NCBI GenBank assembly: GCA_977017575.1
Contig: CDRNVI010000012.1
Location: 930,001-994,000 of the forward strand
DNA length: 64,000 bases
Origin: Paramoeba atlantica
Lineage: Eukaryota; Discosea
Reading direction: 5' to 3'
In this document: in pieces, positions 46,416 through 56,844 of the stretch
Numbering within the stretch: the stretch's first letter is position 1
How the letters are laid out: the number at the start of each line of letters is the position of its first letter
The notes under the pieces: generated by a model
What the model was told of the DNA's origin: nothing
Database searches by the model: none
What the model saw: only the letters and a program-made list of their open reading frames with translations
Translations under genes and position numbers: made by a program

Positions 46416-46735
46416 AATGCTTGCATTGCGGAATTGCAATCACCTTTCACCTTCGCATGGCGCTGAAAAGTTTTCGGAAATTCTAGGAAGGAATGTTCAT
46501 CCGGTAAGCAAATCGTAGGATTTTACTCACTCAAATATATCACACCCTTCGCAGTAGAAGCTCATATTGTTGCGCGAAATAGAATTTTAAAGGTGATGCT
46601 AACTTTCTTTTAAAAACGGTTCCTTTGTAATGAAGGATTCGAATAAATTATTTAAATTTATTCAAATATTGCAAAAATCGATTTCGGTCAATCCGAAGAG
46701 TTGGTACAAAAATATGCCCTTTTCACCCAAAATGC

Positions 46736-47088
46736 AATGTTGCAGATGCAACACTTTTCTGGAAAACGTGTGGCAGGAACTGCTGCCGAATGAACCTTCT
46801 GCCTAGAACGTGTGGAATGCGTAGTTCGATTCTTTCATTGCTATGGAACTACAAACTCCTTTTTTTCTGTAGATGAGAATATGTGAGAAGTGGAATGAAA
46901 GTTTAAAAACTTTTAAGGCATGTAATTCTGTATATTACATAACATATAGATTTTTTGGTTTCCCATGAGCAGAAACATATAGGCTCATGCAAAGCGAATT
47001 AATTTCAAAGGATTGAGATTGGTGTTATTCAGGCCACTCTTTTTGGTGTTTTATCAAGCCTTTTGTTTTTAGAGCTTAGTTCTGACCT
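46736..47088. other. Non-coding stretch
   Basis: AT-rich; contains no repeat recognised elsewhere. The 3' end carries cttttgtttttag (AG at 47071-47072), an acceptor-like site 17 bases before the eL8 start. Confidence 0.5.
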
Positions 47089-47895
47089 ATGGTTTCCAAA
47101 ACAAAGTCTTCTCAACCGACGAAGTCAAGCAAAAAGACCGCCGCCAGCTCATCAAAGGGAAGCTCCAAGGTCGCCGCCACGAAGGCAAAGAACCCACTTT
47201 TCGTGGACCGCCCCAAAACTTTTGGACTTGGGGGAAATGTTCTTCCTCCACGAGATGTCACCCGGCAAGTTCGATGGCCACTGTATGTCGTGCGTCAGCG
47301 TCGCCGTCGGGTCCTGGAGCGTCGCATGAAGGTCCCCCCCGCCGTACACCAGTTCCGTAACGCACTCGACAAGAGCACTAAGAAAGAGCTTCTCGGGTTC
47401 CTCCAAGGCTATGCCCCTGAGGTCGCCAAGAAGGCACTAGCGGTGAAACAGGCCGCCAAGGCAAAGAGCTCCCGGGTGCCGGCGAAACCCGCCCAGCTGT
47501 CCTATGGAATCCAGGAGGTCACACGCACGGTGGAGTCCAAGCGCGCTCGTCTGGTTGTGATTGCCCACGACGTGGATCCGCTTGAATTAGTGCTGTGGCT
47601 CCCTCAGCTGTGTGTTGCGCAGGGTGTGCCCTACTGTATTGTAAAGTCGAAATCTGAACTGGGAAAACTAGTTGGGCACAAGACGTGCACTGCTATCGCG
47701 TTGACAGAGGTGCGCTCCCAGGACCAGGCGATGCTGGAAAAGCTCTTGACTACTATTAACGCGAAATTCACCGAGCGTTTTGAGGAAATACGACGTGCCT
47801 GGGGTGGTAACCAACAGAGCACGCAGGCCCAGATTCGTGCGAAAAAGCGGGAGAAGGCACTTGCTGGGTTAAAGGCCTCCGACGTTGCAAAGTGA
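47089..47895 (+). CDS. RPL7A: 60S ribosomal protein eL8 (L7a)
   Basis: Large-subunit protein of the L7Ae/L30e/S12e family. 268 residues with Lys-rich N-terminus, then NPLFVDRPKTFGLGGNVLPP, RQVRWPLYVVRQRRRRVLER, AVHQFRNALDKSTKKELLGF, the L7Ae core (LSYGIQEVTRTVESKRARLV, VIAHDVDPLELVLWLPQLC, GVPYCIVKSKSELGKLVGHK) and a helical basic tail. Length and order match eukaryotic eL8. GC-rich relative to flanks. Confidence 0.97.
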   Translation: MVSKTKSSQPTKSSKKTAASSSKGSSKVAATKAKNPLFVDRPKTFGLGGNVLPPRDVTRQVRWPLYVVRQRRRRVLERRMKVPPAVHQFRNALDKSTKKELLGFLQGYAPEVAKKALAVKQAAKAKSSRVPAKPAQLSYGIQEVTRTVESKRARLVVIAHDVDPLELVLWLPQLCVAQGVPYCIVKSKSELGKLVGHKTCTAIALTEVRSQDQAMLEKLLTTINAKFTERFEEIRRAWGGNQQSTQAQIRAKKREKALAGLKASDVAK

Positions 47896-48173
47896 TGAAG
47901 AAAAAATATCTCTAGAAGATTGAAACATAGGACGGTAAAGCTGCAGAAGTCGTTGCAAAACAAAATACAAGTGTTTTGTTTTGCCCCTTAAGAATTTTGT
48001 AGAATATTAAGAAACAAACTTTTGGTATAAATTATAACTTTTTCATTTTATAAATGCAACACTCTTATCCATTATCACTCTAACACAACTTTTTCTTGTC
48101 TTGATCAACTACACACAATCTGTTACTCTGATCCCTCTCTCCTTGCTTATCTTCCTTTTTCTCTCTTCTATCC

Positions 48174-49655
48174 ATGAGCCACACCCCTTCCCCCCAACAC
48201 TCCCCCAGTACCCAACCCACCACCTCTCCCACTCTCTCCCCCACCCTCCTTCACCCCCCACCCCGCACCCCCACCGCCCCAGTCCCCGGCTTTCCCCATC
48301 CCCCTTCCTTCTTTCACCACCACCACCCCACCCTCCCCGAACTCCCCGGCCACCCTCCACCCCCTCCTCGTGATCCCCCACCCCCTCCACGTCCCCCCAC
48401 CCTCGGCGGCACCGACCCGATGAAATACAAAACCGCAATGTGCCGCAACTGGGAGACCACCGGACAGTGCCACTTCCGCGGGTGTACCTTCGCCCATGGC
48501 CGCGCGGAGCTCCGACCCCTACCCCCACGTCCCGGCGTAGTCGACACAACGCCCCACAGCCTCCCCACCGATAGCCCGTTAACCCACCTCCCTACTCCCC
48601 CCTCCCACTCTACCCCATTTGTGGAGTGTGGGCCCTTTCCCCCCTCTACCGTACATCTCATCGACACACTCCCTACCACCCGGACCCACTCCCCCACAAC
48701 TGTACCCAGTACCGGGAGTAGTCCCAGTCACAGTAGCAGTAACAGCAACCGTACCGTAGTCCACAGTAGTGCCGCCACAGCTCCAGCAACAGCCACAACA
48801 ACAACAACCGGCCTGGGATCGACCACCCTATGGGGAAGGCCTACCGTACCCGCGGGCTCGACGCCTGCTGTAGTCGGGGTCCTCGGGGTCCCACGTAGTG
48901 GACCTCACGTCGTGCCGTTACAACCGACGAACTACCCCCACACACAAACAACAAACGAACGGGGGCGTACTACGGCGACGACACCTCGAGGAGTAGCGGG
49001 AGCCATGGGGTATGGGGTAGGGGGAACGACAGGGGGAGTGGTGTCCCGGTCCCCGACCCCTACGCCTACGTTGGTGGCCCCGGTTTATTCGTCGGGGGGA
49101 GCGGGAGGAGGGGTTGCTCCAGGGGGTAGTGGTGTGCCTCGGAGTCGAGGAGGGGGGATGACCGCAACAGAGGAGTTGCTGCGGGAACTTGCGAACGCGA
49201 TCCACCGGGATCATGAGACCTTGCGTGGGGTGCAGGACACCGCACGTGGTTTGGAGAAGGTGTTGCAGGCGGAGAGGGTGGAGAGGGCGGCGCAGCGAGT
49301 GGAGGCGGAGAGGAGTGCGATGGAGCTCGCACGGGTGAAACAAAGGGTGGTGGAGTTGGAGCAGAGGTTGGTGGGGGTGACGGAGGGGGAGGAGGCAGAC
49401 GGGTCGGGGGTGAAGTTGCCGGGTACGGAACGGCACAGCCCTGTGGAGGGGCGCTCGGGTACTCCGACGAGTCGGGATACGATGCGACCTGGGGATAAGT
49501 CCACTCCGCTGTTTTCCGAGACTATGAGCATGCAGGAGCGGGCACTCACGCCGCGTGAAATATCTCCGTCAGATGAAACGGCGGCAGAGTGTGCGTCCAG
49601 CGAGGATCAAAAACTCCGGGAATTGCTAAGCGTCCTGCAGGTAGGCTCCTTGTAG
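48174..49655 (+). CDS. CCCH zinc-finger protein, probable mRNA-binding regulator
   Basis: 493 residues. One CCCH finger at about residues 80-110: YKTAMCRNWETTGQCHFRGC followed by TFAHG, with the aromatic YKTxxC lead-in of TTP/ZFP-type fingers (spacing C-x8-C-x4-C-x3-H, one shorter than the usual x5). The rest is low-complexity: Pro/His/Ser/Thr before and after the finger, Gly-rich around 270-330, then a coiled coil (about 345-410, ERVERAAQRVEAERSAMELA). Such proteins bind AU-rich mRNA; in kinetoplastids they are major post-transcriptional regulators. The coding strand is C-rich to about 48700 and G-rich from about 48990. Confidence 0.75.
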   Translation: MSHTPSPQHSPSTQPTTSPTLSPTLLHPPPRTPTAPVPGFPHPPSFFHHHHPTLPELPGHPPPPPRDPPPPPRPPTLGGTDPMKYKTAMCRNWETTGQCHFRGCTFAHGRAELRPLPPRPGVVDTTPHSLPTDSPLTHLPTPPSHSTPFVECGPFPPSTVHLIDTLPTTRTHSPTTVPSTGSSPSHSSSNSNRTVVHSSAATAPATATTTTTGLGSTTLWGRPTVPAGSTPAVVGVLGVPRSGPHVVPLQPTNYPHTQTTNERGRTTATTPRGVAGAMGYGVGGTTGGVVSRSPTPTPTLVAPVYSSGGAGGGVAPGGSGVPRSRGGGMTATEELLRELANAIHRDHETLRGVQDTARGLEKVLQAERVERAAQRVEAERSAMELARVKQRVVELEQRLVGVTEGEEADGSGVKLPGTERHSPVEGRSGTPTSRDTMRPGDKSTPLFSETMSMQERALTPREISPSDETAAECASSEDQKLRELLSVLQVGSL

Positions 49656-50336
49656 ACGCCACGCATCTTCATAATCTTTGCATATTGATAGATCTGCGAT
49701 AGGATAGTTATGTCTTGCTGGCTTGGTGCAAGTTGCCAATCATGAGATGTGCGGCATGATTAGGTTTGACGGCTCAAAGTCTTTATTTCTCCATGTGTTT
49801 ATAGTTCAGTTTTTTAGAAACATAATAATCAACAAAGTAGTACTTGTTTCGCTGCTCTTAAAAGTCTAGAATTGCTCTTTTTGTCTTATGCGTATTATTC
49901 TTATTCGATTTAACCGAATCTATTTTTGAAGTTTTAATCCCCTTTAATCTGTCAAATTCACATTTAATCACCGCATCTTAATGTAGATTTTAATTTACGT
50001 TGCTGTTTTATCTAATCGGGACGTGTCAGAGTCTTGTTAAAGCCACCAATCTGTACGTCTTTGGGCTAGATGCCAATAGGCAATGAATCTCATTCTCTAA
50101 CTCACTAAATGTAATAGGTATATCAACCTGAACGAATACAAGTCTTTGGAAGTAAAGCAGGTGTAGTGTATCGCTTTCCTATTTCTTATAATCTGTTGCG
50201 TATTTCTAGATTTTAGTTTGAAACCCGAGTTGTTGAGTGACACGCTACAGATTTATCGTTGTCATACGTGCATCGCGGAGTATTTAATTTTTTATTGTAG
50301 AATAAGAAGTCATCATTCTAATTTTTCTTTATCAAT
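49656..50336. other. Non-coding stretch
   Basis: AT-rich, without repeats recognised elsewhere. Near its end a ttttttattgtag (AG at 50299-50300) is a candidate acceptor for the next gene. Confidence 0.5.
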
Positions 50337-50738
50337 ATGGGGCTTTGTGCCTCCAAAGTAAACACCAGCAGTCCTGTAGCAGCACAATTTGACGCCGATT
50401 GGATTCCTTTTATCGATGGAAAGAGAGGTGCAGATTTTCACCGAGTAGTGAGGGCCTGTTCCCCTTTTGCAAGCCATGAGTTGGGAGAGCGATGGGCAGA
50501 AGGGGTCCTTAAGCGAATGCACATCGGTTTGGAGAAACGCAATCTTGCAGGAGTGTACAAATATGATATTAAGGGAATTGGGAACAATGGCATCATTGAG
50601 GTTTGTTGTAACGTGACAAATCCGAGTGGGCTTCCTGGTCCACACGTTAACCGAAATTTTCATTATGTCTTGCAATATCTTACAGAACAGTCTTCAGATA
50701 AAATAGACAGGGAAAAGGGGCAAGTGATGGATTCCTAG
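50337..50738 (+). CDS. Small protein with N-terminal MGLC acylation signal
   Basis: 133 residues beginning MGLCASKVNTSS. Gly2 followed by Cys4 with Ser/small residues at 5-6 is a good myristoylation plus palmitoylation signal, as on calflagins and other flagellar or plasma-membrane proteins of protists. The rest looks globular (FHRVVRACSPFASHELGERW, RMHIGLEKRNLAGVYKYDIK, IGNNGIIEVCCNVTN) but matches no family I know. Membrane attachment is inferred from the signal alone. Confidence 0.6.
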   Translation: MGLCASKVNTSSPVAAQFDADWIPFIDGKRGADFHRVVRACSPFASHELGERWAEGVLKRMHIGLEKRNLAGVYKYDIKGIGNNGIIEVCCNVTNPSGLPGPHVNRNFHYVLQYLTEQSSDKIDREKGQVMDS

Positions 50739-51059
50739 TGTTCTTTGCAGTATCTATTCGCGATACAGACTCCGAGCATGTTTTGTACAAAGAGAGGCAT
50801 ACAGTATGTGATCAGTGCTTTCCCATCTTTCCAGATACGGATTTCAGATCAGTATTGCGCAACGTAATAAACGAAAAAACGTATTTGTCATTTTGAAAAG
50901 TGGTCATCTTTTTAAGAATGATCCATCTGTGTTACTTCACACTTCAAGACTACTTGAGCATACAATTTATGTAGAATAATCTAGAAATAATCTGCACGAA
51001 ACATTTGCTGAAAATGGACATTTGAAGGTTGTTTCATTACTGAGTTCTACTGCTATAAA
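50739..51059. other. Non-coding stretch
   Basis: AT-rich spacer; nothing recognised. Confidence 0.5.
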
Positions 51060-52292
51060 ATGAAACTCAAAGTGCGACTTGTCACAGGTGAATTTAAAGA
51101 TGCGGAGATTCCGGATAAGGGTACCGTTGGGGAATTAAAGACGGCCGTTGCGCAGGAGTATGAATCAGAATCCGTCAAATTTTGCTTTAAAGGTTCTGTC
51201 CTAACAGATAGTGAGAAGGTGCTTCACGACGCCGGCGTATGTGAGAACGATACCCTTGTCATGGTTGGAAAAAAGAAAAAAATTGTTGCAGAGGTCCCAA
51301 AAACTTCTGCTGCTCTAGGTAATGCCGAGTCGGGCACCACTCAGAGCGCCCCTGTACCATACATTCCCTCTGATTCTTCTTCCGCTGTGAACCCCTCCGC
51401 ACCTGCCTCCACGCCCACCCGTGCCGCCACGTCCACTTTACTTGCGCCGAACGAACAAGATATCACCAATCTCACCTCCATGGGGTTCTCACGAGAGCTG
51501 GTCCTTCGGGCACTCCGGGCAGCGTACAACAACCCCGAACGTGCGGTGGAGTACTGTCTCAGCGGAATCCCCGCCAATACGGAGCGTGGTTACAGCGCCC
51601 CCGTGCCTATGCCCTCTTTTCCTGCTCCTGGTACCGCGTCGGAAACCCCAGCCGAGAGTACAAACCCGAGTAGTGCTACAGTACCGGAGACAGCTCACCA
51701 TGGTGCGTTAAATGAGTCAGCGGGGACGACCTCCACCGCTACAACACCCGACATCGACGAAGCACAGCGCCAACTACGTGAGTTGCTCGGGGGGGCTCCC
51801 GAGCCCTCCGCTCTGGCCCAGGAACTACAAAACCTGCCGAACTTCGATGCTATACGGGATCTGATTCTTCGTAACCCGGAGTCGATGTTACCGATGGCCA
51901 TGCAGCAGTTACAGCAATCCCACCCCGCGCTGCACACGCTGATACAGCAAAGTCCGCAGGAGTTTATGAGCCTATTAAGCCGTGGTCTCGGGGGCAACGC
52001 TGAGTTAGGGGGTGAGGCTGGGTCTGTACCTCAAGTCGTCACGCTCGGCGCCGAAGACGTGGAGCCAATTCAACGTTTAATGGCACTCGGGGGGTTCACC
52101 CAGGAGCAGGCCGCACGGGCCTACGTCCTGGGTCGACGTAATGAGGAGATCGCCGCCGCGATTCTTTTTGAAAGTATGGAACAAGGCGGCGATGGGGGCA
52201 TCGGGGATTTGTTGCCCTCGATGGAAGGATCCACCAATGAGGCGAGTGACAGCGACTCAAAAGATGAAAATGGGGACACAAACGAAGAGTAA
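51060..52292 (+). CDS. RAD23: UV excision repair / proteasome shuttle protein RAD23
   Basis: 410 residues with the full RAD23 layout. Ubiquitin-like domain 1-72 ([31 protein letters not shown]). UBA1 about 133-170 ([20 protein letters not shown] then [14 protein letters not shown]). XPC-binding domain about 235-305 ([39 protein letters not shown]). UBA2 about 340-378 ([19 protein letters not shown] then [12 protein letters not shown]). Known roles: binds XPC/Rad4 in nucleotide excision repair and ferries ubiquitinated proteins to the proteasome. The Ser/Thr/Pro linkers are typical. Confidence 0.95.
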   Translation: MKLKVRLVTGEFKDAEIPDKGTVGELKTAVAQEYESESVKFCFKGSVLTDSEKVLHDAGVCENDTLVMVGKKKKIVAEVPKTSAALGNAESGTTQSAPVPYIPSDSSSAVNPSAPASTPTRAATSTLLAPNEQDITNLTSMGFSRELVLRALRAAYNNPERAVEYCLSGIPANTERGYSAPVPMPSFPAPGTASETPAESTNPSSATVPETAHHGALNESAGTTSTATTPDIDEAQRQLRELLGGAPEPSALAQELQNLPNFDAIRDLILRNPESMLPMAMQQLQQSHPALHTLIQQSPQEFMSLLSRGLGGNAELGGEAGSVPQVVTLGAEDVEPIQRLMALGGFTQEQAARAYVLGRRNEEIAAAILFESMEQGGDGGIGDLLPSMEGSTNEASDSDSKDENGDTNEE

Positions 52293-52535
52293 CGTGGGCT
52301 AGATCATTTTATTGAAAAGAAATTGTTCGGCATAACATGATGTAGGTGAATATGATATTTTTTAGAAGAAAATGCTTGCTTTGAGGTTATAGGCTATGTG
52401 TTTCATTAGAATGTTGCTGTTGTGTAACGCATTGGTTATTGATTTTTGAACGCGATACACCAGTCTTAGAATCATACGAGTATGTATGTAGATACACTAA
52501 AAGGGTTCTAAGAACGATCTCTTCAAAATTTTATT

Positions 52536-53858
52536 ATGTTTGAACTCCCACAAAAACTAAAAGCTTACTTCTTGGGCACGCAATCGCAATCAGAGCTTGC
52601 TGCCGCTGTGGAGGCCTGCCAGAGTTGGAGCAGCGCCCTTCCTATTCGACTCATCGATATTTACTGTGCCGTCCGGTATGAAATAGAATCCAACCAAAGC
52701 CCCGCCTCGGTCCCCAGTCTCGGTGATTTTCTTCGTTCCATGCATGTCCTTCTTCGACAATCCGCCGGACACTACCCGGAACTCAAGCTGCGAACTCTCG
52801 ACTTTAGCTACCTCGCGCTTTCCTCAAGCTGCCCCTACATGACCCACGCCCTCGTCCTCCTCCGTGAGGTACCCTGTGGGGTGATGGATCTCCGAGAGGG
52901 GAATCAAGCACTGCGGCAGGACCCGCTGGCGGTGGCGGACATTATCACAGCCACGAAACAAAACTCCAGTGTGCGTCTTGTGTTCCTCCCAGAAGAGCTC
53001 ACGCAGTATCCCACCACAGGCAGTATGGGTTGTAAGGCGTTGGTACTGGTTGCTCCGGAGGATCTCGGGAAAATCTCGATCGGAGGGGAGCTGCAATTTT
53101 TCGGATCCGACGAGAGGAACATAGGGCTGCCCCTTCCGAATTTGGGTAACACCGCACATCATCATGTGCGTGCAACAGTAGTTTACGATAGCACGATTCG
53201 CCAAAAGCCTAGATTTCCTACTTTGGAAGGGATCTCACGATATATAAAAAGTCGAGTCCCGCATCACACGGAGATAATTCGATCACAGCAGATAGACGAG
53301 AATTGTGTATGTAGCATGCGAGAACGCCTCAAAGTTTTGCAGAACCCAGGGATGGCCATCTCCGACAAGGAACGGCTGGTCGAGGCTGTGCATTACTTGA
53401 GCTGGAATACATGTCTCGAGATCTTGCAGAGGCAAAGTCTTACCCTCACGCAATGCATGGTACAATGCACCCCAGCCTTACTCTCTTCACTGTTGAAGCG
53501 TGATCACAACGACAAGTCTCCACAAAAGGACGAGGACATGCTAAGCGCAGTGCTTGAAACTGTACGCTATCATGTAGATGCATTCCAGAGCTACCATCAG
53601 CGTAAATCGCAGCAAAACGATAAATCATCAGAGATGGAATACGAAGCCGGAAATCTTTTCTACGCTGTGGACGTGTTACGTCGCCACGGAATTGATTGGC
53701 GACGCTTACATAGTGAGGAGAGTGCCGTTGAGGGATACATAGAGCAACTTTATCTGAACCGCGAGAGAGAGTATGCCAGGGAAGTGCAAAATGCGGTGAC
53801 GTGGGTCTCCCAAAATCTTGCCAAAATGCGCAAAGATGCCTTGTTTGATGAAGCGTAA
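52536..53858 (+). CDS. Unidentified protein, 440 residues
   Basis: Soluble. An N-terminal helical region (LPQKLKAYFLGTQSQSEL, IRLIDIYCAVRYEIESNQ), a central stretch with beta character (SVRLVFLPEELTQYP, KALVLVAPEDLGKISIGGEL) and a helical C-terminal third (GNLFYAVDVLRRHGIDWRRL, REREYAREVQNAVTWVSQNL). No family recognised. The 5' half is more GC-rich than the 3' half. Confidence 0.6.
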   Translation: MFELPQKLKAYFLGTQSQSELAAAVEACQSWSSALPIRLIDIYCAVRYEIESNQSPASVPSLGDFLRSMHVLLRQSAGHYPELKLRTLDFSYLALSSSCPYMTHALVLLREVPCGVMDLREGNQALRQDPLAVADIITATKQNSSVRLVFLPEELTQYPTTGSMGCKALVLVAPEDLGKISIGGELQFFGSDERNIGLPLPNLGNTAHHHVRATVVYDSTIRQKPRFPTLEGISRYIKSRVPHHTEIIRSQQIDENCVCSMRERLKVLQNPGMAISDKERLVEAVHYLSWNTCLEILQRQSLTLTQCMVQCTPALLSSLLKRDHNDKSPQKDEDMLSAVLETVRYHVDAFQSYHQRKSQQNDKSSEMEYEAGNLFYAVDVLRRHGIDWRRLHSEESAVEGYIEQLYLNREREYAREVQNAVTWVSQNLAKMRKDALFDEA

Positions 53859-54075
53859 AAACTATTCGTCAATCACAACCGCATTATAACTACTGTTGTT
53901 TTCTTTGTCGTAGTCAACGGCTTCACGCTTTTCCTAAAATCAGATTACCATTTTAACGTAATTTTGATATAAACTTAACAGAAAGACATGTTAAGGAGAT
54001 ACGATCACACATTATAGCACCTTTTCTTTCCGATCAAGTACTACCTTACTTACAGTCGTATTTTCGAACTCTTCA

Positions 54076-54528
54076 ATGCTTCTTCGCAGCACGCGCTCTC
54101 TCGTACGCCGGGCTGCTATTTTTATTCCTTTTCGTATTTGTAGTACGTCTAGTTTATCACACATAGCTCCTCGTCTTTCTGTGTCATCCATTATTTCCGC
54201 CACTCCTCGTCGTTGTTATTGCACAGGCAAGGATTCAGAGAATACTGCAGCATCTGAAAAGTCTGATGCAAGTACCCTACTTGACCGTGATATTGTTAAA
54301 CAGCGCGTTATGGACGTAGTAAAAAACTTTGAAAAGGTGGACGCATCAAAGGTATCCGAGAATTCTCATTTTGTTCAAGATTTGGGACTTGACTCCCTAG
54401 ATGTGGTGGAAGTTGTAATGGCGTTGGAGCAAGAATTCGTGGTGGACATTCCAGACAACGACGCAGAGAAAATACAAAGTATTGAAGAAGCGATCGACTA
54501 TATTGCGGCGAATCCCTCTGCAAAGTAA
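54076..54528 (+). CDS. NDUFAB1: Mitochondrial acyl carrier protein
   Basis: 150 residues: an Arg/Ser-rich presequence (MLLRSTRSLVRRAAIFIPFR) followed by an ACP domain at about 70-148. The phosphopantetheine site is DLGLDSLDVVEVVMALEQEF with the modified Ser at about residue 106, and the helix NDAEKIQSIEEAIDYI ends the fold. Known roles: mitochondrial fatty-acid/lipoate synthesis, LYR-protein partner in complex I and Fe-S assembly. Confidence 0.95.
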   Translation: MLLRSTRSLVRRAAIFIPFRICSTSSLSHIAPRLSVSSIISATPRRCYCTGKDSENTAASEKSDASTLLDRDIVKQRVMDVVKNFEKVDASKVSENSHFVQDLGLDSLDVVEVVMALEQEFVVDIPDNDAEKIQSIEEAIDYIAANPSAK

Positions 54529-54978
54529 CTTCAAGTTCTACGACGCATGTACAACGTCATTGTAGGTAGAGCGCCCCTTTTTCAAAAGACTACCAGTCTA
54601 TACATGAATATTTTGCGTTGAGTTATTGGGAAAAACTAAGAAAAATTTAATCTGCTTAATCAATGTCATTTCTTTTTACTTTTAAGTCGTCGATCATTCA
54701 GACATTTGACTTTTGGGGGATCTAAAAATACTAGCCATGTGTTTTCGAGTATTATGCTGCAGATGAGACAACGAATACTTTTACTTACTTCTATAGTAAA
54801 AACATCTTGCTTAATGACATCTAGACATCTTATCTTTTTTCGGAAACAACGGATTTTTTGAAACAAATGCACTGACACGGGTGGTATTTTTTGTAGCATT
54901 ACGAATTTTCTTTCATCCTACATACTTCTACATACTTCGATGTTGCACATTATTTAAGGTCCTTTTCTGTCACGAAGC
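54529..54978. other. Non-coding stretch
   Basis: AT-rich; no repeat or gene recognised. Confidence 0.5.
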
Positions 54979-56115
54979 ATGAGATCACAAAGCACAAAAA
55001 GACAAGCCCTTGACTACATTCTCGATGAGACCTCAGCTGACCACTTCCATTTCCACCCAAATGCTAAACTACGTTATATTCGCTCCATCTTTCGAGCTAC
55101 AACGCTTCTTGTGGTTCTTGTCTCGTGCATTCAACTTGGGATCGAATCTCTACCACGTTACTATTTAACACTTCGTTCACCTCCCACTTTCTGGTTTAGT
55201 ATTGAGTGTTTTTGTGTCGCCTACTTAACCATAGAATATCTCACTCGTTGGTGGGCCCACCTCGGAAATCGAGTACGATTTCCTCTTCAATTTCTCAACA
55301 TCCTTGATTTACTCGCAGTGATCCCGTTCTACATCGAAAGAATCCTTGATGCCTGCGGTGGCATCCCCACATATCACCTCATGGACTTACGTGTGCTGCG
55401 GTTGTTTCGTGTCACCCGCGCCGTGCGCTTCTTCCCTGGGGGATCACTTGTGCTCCGCGCGTTCACAGACACTGCCCCCACACTCGGGAGCTGTCTGGTT
55501 GCATTCGTTCTGCTTCTATTTTTCTGGTCCTCGTTGCTTTATACCGTAGAGCGCGCGCACAGTCGGTTTGATCCCGGACGCTCTCTGTGGGTACGTCCTC
55601 GATACAAAGGGCTGGTGCTCGCCGAGGAGGTCTCACCGTTTCAATCCGTCTACCACACCCTGTGGTGGGCAGCTACCTCGATGTGTACAGTGGGGTATGG
55701 CGACGCCGTCCCCCTGAGTGCGATGGGAAAAATCATCGCCACACTCACTATGCTGTCCGGGATTTTTATGCTAGCTCTGCCAACCTCTGTGGTGGGCTCG
55801 CGGTTCTTACATTTGTACCGAAATTCTCACCGAAAAGCGGAGTTTAATTGTTTGCGTAAGCCAGTGGATCATAGAAAAGTGTGTATTGCCTCTGAACTTG
55901 GGTCCCTAGCAGAGGATGCTCTCCTTACCGACGATGAGTCTCATCGCCTGCATCAAGTGCTGTGGGATAAGAAGTATGAGAGAGCATTGCAACAAATTTA
56001 TCAAGCATCGCTTTTGACGCAAAATTATGATCTTCGTCGACGCCGTTTTGTAGAAAATTTACATGGTCTCCTTGCTCATGACCACCAGGGTTGTGCATGT
56101 TATGGTTACATTTAA
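54979..56115 (+). CDS. Voltage-gated potassium channel (Kv type)
   Basis: 378 residues, six membrane helices. S1 TTLLVVLVSCIQLGIE, S2 FWFSIECFCVAYLTIEY, S3 FLNILDLLAVIPFYI, S4 LRVLRLFRVTRAVRFF with Arg at every third position (intact voltage sensor), S5 CLVAFVLLLFFWSSLLY, pore WWAATSMCTVGYGDAVP with the K-selective TVGYGD, S6 IATLTMLSGIFMLALP with the PxxV-like hinge (PTSVV). Cytosolic tail of about 100 residues is charged and helical. The N-terminus is short, with no T1 tetramerisation domain. Plasma or organellar membrane K+ efflux is inferred. Confidence 0.93.
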   Translation: MRSQSTKRQALDYILDETSADHFHFHPNAKLRYIRSIFRATTLLVVLVSCIQLGIESLPRYYLTLRSPPTFWFSIECFCVAYLTIEYLTRWWAHLGNRVRFPLQFLNILDLLAVIPFYIERILDACGGIPTYHLMDLRVLRLFRVTRAVRFFPGGSLVLRAFTDTAPTLGSCLVAFVLLLFFWSSLLYTVERAHSRFDPGRSLWVRPRYKGLVLAEEVSPFQSVYHTLWWAATSMCTVGYGDAVPLSAMGKIIATLTMLSGIFMLALPTSVVGSRFLHLYRNSHRKAEFNCLRKPVDHRKVCIASELGSLAEDALLTDDESHRLHQVLWDKKYERALQQIYQASLLTQNYDLRRRRFVENLHGLLAHDHQGCACYGYI

Positions 56116-56521
56116 ATCATCTAAAGAAGTGTTGTAGAATGGTGGCTGAGATCCCAAATTGAATTTAAGATTCCTACGTTAGGTGACGCGCACTCATAAG
56201 GATGACCCCGTCGGATGTTTTCGTCATTTTGTGATGAACGTGCGGGCAACCATTCAAAGAGGCCATGCACCGATGGTGCAGGTCGCCGTCCAGGGATGGT
56301 GGTCTAATGGGATTGGATAATTTGTGTCTGAGTAGGAAAAAAGGTCCGAAATCTACGAGAATCATTTAAGGATGACCAATTTGTTTCCTCTTTTCGACCT
56401 CCCCGAAAAACAATATTAAGTAAGGGAAATAAACAATAAGTGGGAAAAGAGTCTAAGGAAAAGTTGAAACGTTTTCTAGCTTGCTTCTTTATGAAGTATG
56501 TAATCATATAGAGTAGTTTTA

Positions 56522-56844
56522 AACCACTGTCCAGCTTACCCCCCCCCCGGTAGATTACGAAGGTATAGGTATATTAAAAAATCTAAAGAATCCACAAAAA
56601 CGCCTAAAAAACATTTCTCCCCAAAATGCGTTTAAAAATTCTTTGAAAAGTCCTGTTTAGGGACTGAAAATGTAAAAAAAAGTACTTTATCTTCTGTAAA
56701 TGCTCTTTTGCGCCAGGCCTTTTCTGAACCTTGTGTTGTGAAAGCCTTGTGTTGGAGGGGGGGTATATTAAAGCAGAGTGGACACTGTAATATACCTCCC
56801 CGGTATATTATGGGGGTATAGGTATGGTAAACTGGACAGTGGTT
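56522..56844. mobile_element. Inverted-repeat element with AACCACTGTCCAG ends
   Basis: 323 bp, TA-flanked (56520-56521, 56845-56846). Ends AACCACTGTCCAGCTTACC and its complement with one mismatch. A C-run follows the left end; a CCCCGGTATATT segment lies near the right end. Non-coding. The TA flanks and C-run relate it loosely to the C-tract elements. Confidence 0.65.

Larger units (their letters stand above)
45026..46727. mobile_element. Outer Merlin-type element
   Basis: Inverted ends of 27 bp: GGTCAAAAGGGCATATTTTT then GTACCAA at 45026-45052, and the complement (one mismatch) at 46701-46727. A perfect 8-bp target duplication CAAAATGC flanks it (45018-45025, 46728-46735). GGT-starting ends plus 8-bp duplications are typical of Merlin/IS1016 elements. 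The outer element's own interior is only about 110 bp on the left and 285 bp on the right; the rest is the nested element. Confidence 0.75.
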
